Below are positions 23,135 through 27,745 of a stretch of 27,745 nt of DNA, in pieces. Below the pieces are notes generated by a model. The model was given only the letters and a program-made list of their open reading frames with translations, searched no databases and had not been told where the DNA came from. The stretch is from positions 1-27,745 of the forward strand of contig CAZAJX010000024.1 of the NCBI GenBank assembly GCA_964485815.1, read 5' to 3'. The position numbers and the translations under genes were made by a program. Position 1 is the stretch's first letter; every line of letters begins with the position of its first letter. This DNA comes from SFLA01 sp964485815. GTDB lineage: Bacteria; Bacillota; Clostridia; Oscillospirales; CAG-382.

Positions 23135-24356
23135 TTGCTTTACCCCCGCGTTTGGCAACTATACGGGCATTCACTCGTTCAAGGGCTTTTTCCTCGAACA
23201 GTGTAAACGGAACACGCACGGGAGCATAAACGCCACCTTTGGAGACGGGACCATACACCTTTTTAAGAGTCTTAATGTACGAACCCCAACCATAAATCTC
23301 ACTGCGATTCTTTTCTACAAAAATGTGGGTTCTTTCTTTTGCTCTTTCCTCAAGAGGAGTATGTTCCAAACCACAGATATCCTCAAAATCCGCCAATTCC
23401 AGTTCTTCCTCGTCAGAGAATGTAACCGGTTTGGCATCAGACCATTGGAAGTCGCAAGAAAACTTGGTCAGCTCCATACCAAACTGACGCATCTTGGATT
23501 TTGCCAGAGGATGCACATCCACATATTCCTGAACAAGTGAAATGTCATCAAAAAACTCCTGGCATCTCCAAGGGCAAGAATCAAAGAAAGGAGCCCGTAT
23601 AACTACATAGTCATAGAAACTTTCAAGATTTTCTTTGCGGTAGATTTCTCTAAAACGCAGGACGTTATCGTATGTGACAATAGTGGTAGTATCAACTCTA
23701 TCCTTGGCGATAAGCCAAGTGGCGAGGAAATTAAGCTCATTTGCCTCATCCTCACATAAATCCTGCTCGATAGCCTTAAAAAACAACTCTTTGAGACGAT
23801 TAACCATTTCGACAAAAGAGCGTACCATTTCCGGGCATTGCGGGAATGAAAAGATTGTCTGCGTGGCTATTTTGAGATCCGTTATCTCCGCACCCTCGTG
23901 ATATGTGCCGGGAAACAGCTTGTCGTATTCTTTGAGCTGTTCAATGAGGCGTTCCTTGACGGAGGCCAGATTGTATCTTATTCTGACAGGAATGCCTCTC
24001 CGGTCACAGAAAATTGCATTGAATAGATATTCCGTTGCTGTGGGTTCGGGGTCCTTGTACCTCCGATTCCATGCCCAAAGGTGTCTGTACTGATGGTAGA
24101 GCGAGAAGAATGGGTATTTGTTCCAATACTTTTCAGCTGCATTTGCATCCGTGTTCTTGATTTCTTCCTTGGTAAGACCGAAATGGATGCTTATTTTGGT
24201 TAGTGTTTCATCGTCCACCTTGCCAGTGCGGAACAAGGGTACTTCGACCGTTGAATCGGTTTCCTCATCGTAATCGCTGAAGAACCCAAAAGAGTGCATA
24301 CAATAGCGATCAAACAAATCTGAAACATAATCCGTTATTCTGTCAATCTTTTTCAT
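23127..24356 (-). CDS. Uncharacterised 409-aa protein coupled to the XRE regulator
   Basis: I do not recognise this family. It is soluble, acidic and rich in aromatic residues (for example WNKYPFFSLYHQYRHLWAWN at about 78-97). It has no signal peptide, membrane helix, HExxH, Walker or nuclease motif that I can see. A stretch with CPWRCQEFFDD lies near residue 272. AAAGGAGCAC precedes the ATG, and a TGGTATAAT extended -10 box lies about 30 bases upstream. It overlaps the XRE gene by 8 nt, a toxin/effector-regulator style of coupling. It is far larger than usual type II toxins, so an effector or sensor role is only a possibility. Confidence 0.8.
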   Translation of the reverse strand: MKKIDRITDYVSDLFDRYCMHSFGFFSDYDEETDSTVEVPLFRTGKVDDETLTKISIHFGLTKEEIKNTDANAAEKYWNKYPFFSLYHQYRHLWAWNRRYKDPEPTATEYLFNAIFCDRRGIPVRIRYNLASVKERLIEQLKEYDKLFPGTYHEGAEITDLKIATQTIFSFPQCPEMVRSFVEMVNRLKELFFKAIEQDLCEDEANELNFLATWLIAKDRVDTTTIVTYDNVLRFREIYRKENLESFYDYVVIRAPFFDSCPWRCQEFFDDISLVQEYVDVHPLAKSKMRQFGMELTKFSCDFQWSDAKPVTFSDEEELELADFEDICGLEHTPLEERAKERTHIFVEKNRSEIYGWGSYIKTLKKVYGPVSKGGVYAPVRVPFTLFEEKALERVNARIVAKRGGKANG

Positions 24357-24387
24357 ATCTGTGCTCCTTTTCTGTTGTGATGCTTTA

Positions 24388-24434
24388 ATTATACCAACAG
24401 AAAATATAATGTGTTAGGACAGCTTTTGTCGTAT
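24388..24434 (-). promoter_or_regulatory. Promoter with shared 24-bp site, copy 2
   Basis: TGGTATAAT (extended -10, TATAAT at 24388-24393 minus strand), then 17 bases to the site at 24411-24434. On the plus strand the site reads GTGTTAGGACAGCTTTTGTC followed by GTAT. It differs from copy 1 in only two positions and occupies the place of the -35 box. It drives the 409-aa/XRE operon. Confidence 0.75.
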
Positions 24435-24549
24435 ACGCTAATTATGAGTTTGTATGAACAATCTACTATGTTATCATTTTCTGCAAAAATAAAAGCATTA
24501 TTTCGTGTTGTTCTATTAATAGCGATACATTTTAAATCGCGAGTTCTTG

Positions 24550-25449
24550 TCATATATTCAAAACCTCAAAGTATTCATCCAGTCGTTTATCCACATACTC
24601 GCCGATCAGTTCGATCATTGCATCGGCGTTGCCATCTCGGTAATAAGCATCAAAGGCATCGTAATAACGCTTGCGGTCGGTGAATTTCACATTGATAGCA
24701 GGATAACCGTTACGGATCAAATCAAGATTTAATATCAATCTGCCGGTTCTGCCGTTGCCATCAATAAAGGGATGGATACCCTCAAATTCAAGATGGAATC
24801 TGGCAATGCGTTCAATGATGTGCATCGTCTGCTCACGCTCTTTGTTGACCGCAAGCAACTCCGTCATTTTCGGCTCGATCAAATAGGGCTGCACAGGCTC
24901 GGTATAAGCTCCCATAATACGCACGGGAATGGCGCGGTATACGCCCTTATCCTGCGGTCTGTTTACCAACACAAGAGAGTGGATATTTTTAATAACGCTC
25001 TCAGTCAGGTCGATCTCCTTGGTTGCAATATCCTGCACATACATAAAAGCATCACGGTGTCCCACAGCTTCAAGGTGATCCTTCATAGGCTTTTGGTCGA
25101 TGGTCATACCTTCCAAAACCATTGCTGTTTCCTTGAGAGTAAGGGTATTGCCTTCAATAGCGTTAGAGTTATAAGTGAATTCCACCATAAATTCTTCACG
25201 AAGACGCTCCACCTCACCCTCAGTCAGAGGGCGCATCTTGGCAATCTGTTCCTTTTTTCCGTCAATGACGGTCAGGAGCGTAGCACGATTGGTGCGCCCG
25301 TCAGCGGGCTTCTCTGCGCTTGCAGGAATCATATAGAGTTTTCCACGGCGTACCATACCGGGGATCTTACCTTCCGCACACAAAACACGAACACGCCGAG
25401 GGGAAATGCCCCATTTTGCCGCCGCTTCTGCCACTTTTATATAATCCAT
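24550..25449 (-). CDS. HTH-Fic fusion protein, catalytically intact
   Basis: The 299-aa protein has an N-terminal MerR/excisionase-like helix-turn-helix (residues 2-45: KVAEAAAKWGISPRRVRVLC, then GMVRRGKLYMIP). The Fic part has the inhibitory motif SNAIEGN (95-101, Glu99) and the catalytic loop HPFIDGNGRTGR (226-237, His226), both canonical. Such proteins usually transfer AMP to a target and are held off by the inhibitory Glu. The DNA-binding domain suggests self-regulation or a DNA-linked target. GGAGGAA precedes the ATG. It has its own promoter with a 13-bp inverted repeat. It contrasts with the His-less Fic protein at 2046. Confidence 0.93.
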   Translation of the reverse strand: MDYIKVAEAAAKWGISPRRVRVLCAEGKIPGMVRRGKLYMIPASAEKPADGRTNRATLLTVIDGKKEQIAKMRPLTEGEVERLREEFMVEFTYNSNAIEGNTLTLKETAMVLEGMTIDQKPMKDHLEAVGHRDAFMYVQDIATKEIDLTESVIKNIHSLVLVNRPQDKGVYRAIPVRIMGAYTEPVQPYLIEPKMTELLAVNKEREQTMHIIERIARFHLEFEGIHPFIDGNGRTGRLILNLDLIRNGYPAINVKFTDRKRYYDAFDAYYRDGNADAMIELIGEYVDKRLDEYFEVLNI

Positions 25450-25486
25450 AATGAGTTTCCTCCGTTAAAATCTTATATTGAGTACC

Positions 25487-25515
25487 ATTATACCACTTTT
25501 GAGGAATAATAGCAA
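25487..25515 (-). promoter_or_regulatory. Promoter of the HTH-Fic gene
   Basis: Minus strand TTGCTA (25510-25515), 17-base spacer, TATAAT (25487-25492) preceded by TGG (extended -10). Confidence 0.85.
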
Positions 25516-25555
25516 CGGATTTTTTCAAATTCTTTTTAAGATATTATTCCTCAAA
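25498..25555. promoter_or_regulatory. 13-bp inverted repeat at the HTH-Fic promoter
   Basis: TTTGAGGAATAAT (25498-25510) and ATTATTCCTCAAA (25543-25555) are perfect complements 32 bp apart. The first arm covers the promoter spacer up to the -35 box. Probable operator, perhaps for the HTH of the Fic protein itself. Confidence 0.75.
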
Positions 25556-25587
25556 CACTTTTTGCGGCATTGATTTTGAATTTGGGG

Positions 25588-25830
25588 TTAATTGCCTGAA
25601 TTAATTAAATATTCATTGTACACCTCAATGAACCATGCGCTAAACCGGAGATTGCGGTTTTCTCTTTTGGTGAATGTACAAATAGATGTCCCCGTCCAAA
25701 ACAGCTTCAATGTAATTGCCAATGTCCCTTAAAAAACAAAGCAGCAATGTTACTTCTGATGTCCCCGAACAATACTTTGAATTTATGTCCAAATACACGA
25801 ATTTCAATTTCGAAAAAATCTGTTCCCCCT
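25588..25830 (-). pseudogene. Possible frameshifted gene remnant
   Basis: On the minus strand protein-like text continues through three frames: FFEIEIRVFGHKFKVLFGDI, then LRDIGNYIEAVLDGDIYLYI, then KRENRNLRFSAWFIEVYNEY before TAA at 25588-25590. AAGGGGGA precedes the first segment, with no ATG after it. Two frameshifts in about 240 bases would explain why no open frame spans it. I do not recognise the protein. Confidence 0.35.
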
Positions 25831-26065
25831 TAAAGGGTAATAATTGATTTATTTATAAAAACGTCGGGTATCATACCTGCAAACACTTAGGATGTGCATT
25901 CAAAATCGATTAAATCGCAGAAAATTCAATAAAAAACGCAATTTTCGTTCCAAAATGATTATCAATTAAAAAGTCTTTGAAAAATGATGAACGCTTCGAA
26001 ATGATAAAATTTCGGAAGTTTTCCCATCTATTTCAAATAATAGAAAAAATGATATTCTCTTTCGT

Positions 26066-26121
26066 TATGACAAGAGGTAAATCCCCCCTGCTTTCAAAAG
26101 GAGAAAGCAGGGCTTGTCATA
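26066..26121. repeat. Large bulged hairpin
   Basis: Outer arms TATGACAAG (26066-26074) and CTTGTCATA (26113-26121), inner arms CCCTGCTTTC (26086-26095) and GAAAGCAGGG (26103-26112). The right-hand arms are continuous. The left has an 11-base insert (26075-26085), so the folded form is a 19-bp stem with a one-sided bulge. No T-run follows, so it is not a plain terminator. Confidence 0.8.
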
Positions 26122-26246
26122 TCAAAATACACCTCATCATTCCGAAAGGATGGTTCTGCTCTCATACCAAAACGAGGGTTCGCAATCATTTAAAAATGAA
26201 CACCATAAATCTTTGATAAATCAAAAATAAATCTGAATGACTTTTT

Positions 26247-26283
26247 CAAATGACGGTCATCTTCATTTACAAATGACGGGCAT
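26247..26283 (+). repeat. Direct repeat CAAATGACGGKCAT, two copies
   Basis: CAAATGACGGTCAT (26247-26260) and CAAATGACGGGCAT (26270-26283) are 23 bp apart, start to start. The first contains the palindrome TGACGGTCA. Iteron-like spacing, but only two copies. Confidence 0.55.
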
Positions 26284-26429
26284 ATATTATCTTTGTAAAG
26301 TATAGCATTTAAGAATTGCTCCCATTAAACGACGGCTCCGATCATATGTATCATAAGTTTCTGTAAACTCTATTCAACGCTCCCTAGCGCATTATCCCCT
26401 TGTTACAAATAAGTCCTTCAATGTGCAAT

Positions 26430-26495
26430 CCGCACCGCAAATCTAACCCAAACCGAAACGGTAGGGTTCTGGATGACGGTGCGGTTTTGCTTTTT
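26430..26495 (+). terminator. Two-tier terminator-like hairpin
   Basis: CCGCACCG (26430-26437) pairs with CGGTGCGG (26477-26484), with an inner AACCC/GGGTT stem. TTTTGCTTTTT follows. It may end a transcript coming from the non-coding region, which would imply an RNA gene there. Confidence 0.7.
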
Positions 26496-26572
26496 ACTTG
26501 CCAAAACAATCCTCCCTTATCACATTAAAAAACGAAAAGCGATTCATAGATGATGAGCAAAAATATAATTTC

Positions 26573-26601
26573 TTGAAATTCAAATAAGTGCTCCCTAACT
26601 T
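26573..26601 (+). promoter_or_regulatory. Weak candidate promoter of the RHH operon
   Basis: TTGAAA (26573-26578), 17-base spacer, TAACTT (26596-26601). The -35 overlaps the palindrome AATTTCTTGAAATT, which could be an operator for the operon's own RHH-like proteins. Confidence 0.4.
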
Positions 26602-26655
26602 TTATGTGTCGGTGAGGGCCAAAAGCTGAACAAACTTTTCAAAACGGAGGTAAAA

Positions 26656-27159
26656 ATGAAATTGCACATTGTACTGACAAAAAATGACGGAGATATTCTC
26701 GCATTCAAAAAATCCCTGCCCAAGGGCGAGTGGAGTAAAACCGTGGCGATTATTCTAAACGCTGCACTGAAAGGCGAGGTTGCCACCCTACCAATGAACT
26801 TTAAGTTTGAGCCAATCCGAGAAAATGTCCATACCAAAATCTCGCTGCCGGACGAGTTTCTTCGTAAGTGTCACAAAAAGCTTGGCTGTGAGAGAGGCTC
26901 ACTGACTACCGTTATCAAAGCGGAGATCAGAAAATGCATACGAAAAAATCTGTTTGCTTTCAACATCAAAAAGTTTTCGTATGCAGAAATAAGGTTGATA
27001 TTTGAGCAAATGCTGTGTCGTGTGGACGAACGTATCGATGGTATAGGTGACTTGAAGCAAAGGAGCAAATTGATACTCAAGTTGCATCATCAAGCTATGA
27101 ATGAACTGATTGACGAGCTTCGGCAAATAACCTACAAGGAGGTAAACAAAAATGGATGA
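26656..27159 (+). CDS. Tandem ribbon-helix-helix-like protein A
   Basis: The 167-aa protein shows two consecutive ribbon-helix-helix-like patterns. The first is HIVLTKNDGDILAFKKSL, then PKGEWSKTVAIILNAAL (about 4-38). The second is HTKISLPDEFLRKCHKKLG, then ERGSLTTVIKAEIRKCIRKN (about 58-97). A helical tail follows (about 105-160). RHH proteins dimerise and bind DNA repeats. On plasmids and integrative elements they act as partition adaptors (ParR), relaxosome helpers or copy-control repressors. ACGGAGG precedes the ATG. Its last 8 nt overlap the next gene, a clear paralogue. The RHH call rests on pattern only and needs a structure check. Confidence 0.75.
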   Translation: MKLHIVLTKNDGDILAFKKSLPKGEWSKTVAIILNAALKGEVATLPMNFKFEPIRENVHTKISLPDEFLRKCHKKLGCERGSLTTVIKAEIRKCIRKNLFAFNIKKFSYAEIRLIFEQMLCRVDERIDGIGDLKQRSKLILKLHHQAMNELIDELRQITYKEVNKNG

Positions 27160-27745
27160 GAGAATTTTGCACATCGTATTTCATAAATCCGAAGCAGATA
27201 TCATCTGCTGGATGCGATCGCTACAGCCGGGCAGCGTCAACAGCACTATAAACAAAATTTTATCTGCCGAAAGCAAGGGGAAACTTGCAAATATTCCTTA
27301 TAAGTTTTCATTCACAAATGATGTAGAAAAAGCAAATTGCAGATTCGTCATCCGAAACAAAGCGGCTCTGAACCTCGTAGCGAAAATTCCGAGAGGGAAA
27401 ATTAAGCAAAACTTGGTAAAAGTGATACGGAAGCATATACGGAAAAACAGCAAGCTTGCACCGCCGCCTGTTCTTTTACGAGGAGATTCGATAGTAAAGC
27501 TACTGGATGCATTTGAAAAGAAAACAAATTCAAAAGAAGCAACATATGCAGGAATACCTGATAAGTACAGGTTTCTTTCGGAGAGCTATCGGCTGGCTTG
27601 TGAACTGTTATTCAGTGAAATACTGAGATGCTTTGATAAACAGAGTGAAAGGAAAGTAAGCATCTCAGGCATTATAAACGCTGCCTACAACAGTCAAAGC
27701 GGCAAAGAACAAACAAATCTAAACTTCAAGGAGGATAATAACCAT
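27152..27745 (+). CDS. Tandem ribbon-helix-helix-like protein B (partial, runs off window)
   Basis: The frame is open for 198 codons to the window end. The N-terminal 100 residues align with protein A: LHIVFHKSEADIICWMRSL, then INKILSAESKGKLANIP, then VIRKHIRKN against the matching parts LHIV, KG, ATLP and IRKCIRKN. Like A it has two RHH-like halves (about 5-40 and 60-98) and a helical C-terminal region (120-185). AAGGAGG (27136-27142) lies inside gene A, 9 nt before the ATG. The stop codon is outside the window, probably close, because a ribosome site and an ATG for another gene lie at the end. Confidence 0.75.
   Translation, partial: MDERILHIVFHKSEADIICWMRSLQPGSVNSTINKILSAESKGKLANIPYKFSFTNDVEKANCRFVIRNKAALNLVAKIPRGKIKQNLVKVIRKHIRKNSKLAPPPVLLRGDSIVKLLDAFEKKTNSKEATYAGIPDKYRFLSESYRLACELLFSEILRCFDKQSERKVSISGIINAAYNSQSGKEQTNLNFKEDNNH
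27728..27745 (+). promoter_or_regulatory. Ribosome site and first two start-codon bases of a third operon gene
   Basis: AAGGAGG (27728-27734), 9 bases, then AT as the last two bases (27744-27745), presumably ATG. It repeats the arrangement at 27136-27154 between proteins A and B, so a third overlapping gene most likely starts here. Confidence 0.6.

Larger units (their letters stand above)
25831..26655. other. AT-rich non-coding region, possible origin, centromere or transfer site
   Basis: No supported gene. It contains a large bulged hairpin (26066-26121), a direct repeat (26247-26283), a terminator (26430-26495) and several short palindromes, such as AATTTCTTGAAATT near 26567-26580. A 79-codon TTG-start frame over the hairpin has no ribosome site. 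Its place in front of an operon of ribbon-helix-helix-like proteins fits a cis-acting partition or transfer region. Confidence 0.5.

Noticed and set aside
24411..24683. 90-codon plus-strand frame starting in the shared 24-bp site
   Set aside because: No ribosome site, and it runs antisense into the HTH-Fic gene.
25642..25668. Short AAACCG/CGGTTT hairpin with T-run as a terminator
   Set aside because: Only a 6-bp stem, no gene upstream on that strand, and it falls within the suspected gene remnant.
25977..26216. 79-codon TTG-start frame across the large hairpin
   Set aside because: No ribosome site, and the hairpin explains the sequence better.
1..27745. tRNA, rRNA, transposase or relaxase genes
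   Set aside because: Looked for on both strands. No cloverleaf, rRNA segment, DDE transposase or relaxase motif was found.

Overview
The window looks like a chromosomal segment of an anaerobic Clostridia-type Firmicute, probably an uncultured gut Oscillospirales/Ruminococcaceae-like bacterium. The reasons are purine-rich Shine-Dalgarno sites before almost every gene, sigma-A promoters with 17-bp spacers, lipoproteins, a type I dockerin, an ECF S component behind a cobalamin riboswitch, and a long-form U32 protein. This placement is inferred from gene families, not from a marker gene.

Region 1 (1-19.2 kb) is core or lineage-specific chromosome: gpmI; a Fic-fold protein without the catalytic His behind a doubled operator; a cobalamin riboswitch driving a DUF4430 lipoprotein, an ECF S component and a U32 protein; RadC and a dockerin-bearing SGNH hydrolase; a 5'-nucleotidase-type lipoprotein; a zinc-ribbon membrane protein and proS; a large repeat-domain surface protein; and cysK behind a DUF4434-like lipoprotein. 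Six copies of a modular hairpin repeat sit between these genes. Each has tandem ATGARRA heptamers on one or both sides of a T-rich hairpin whose stem sequence changes while pairing is kept. Several abut a stop codon or supply it.

Region 2 (about 19.2-25.5 kb) is accessory DNA, more AT-rich, with mostly unrecognised genes. A strong rightward promoter and a 15-codon reading frame mark the junction. Two leftward operons follow: an uncharacterised 409-aa protein overlapping a small XRE regulator, and a set made of a four-Cys protein, a zinc-ribbon/coiled-coil protein, a 47-aa membrane peptide and a membrane protein with an EF-hand loop and three C-x4-C-x10/12-C-x2-H repeats. Both operons have the same 24-bp site at the same place upstream of the -10 box, so they look like one regulon and are the best candidate here for an undescribed system. 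An HTH-Fic fusion with intact catalytic and inhibitory motifs and its own inverted-repeat promoter follows.

Region 3 (25.5-27.7 kb) is an AT-rich stretch of about 1.1 kb with a probable frameshifted gene remnant, a large bulged hairpin, short direct repeats and a terminator. It is followed by an operon of two paralogous proteins, each apparently built of two ribbon-helix-helix-like halves. The second runs off the window, and a ribosome site plus the first two bases of an ATG for a third gene form the last bases. This resembles the partition or relaxosome region of a plasmid or integrative element, but no relaxase, integrase or ParM is visible in the window.
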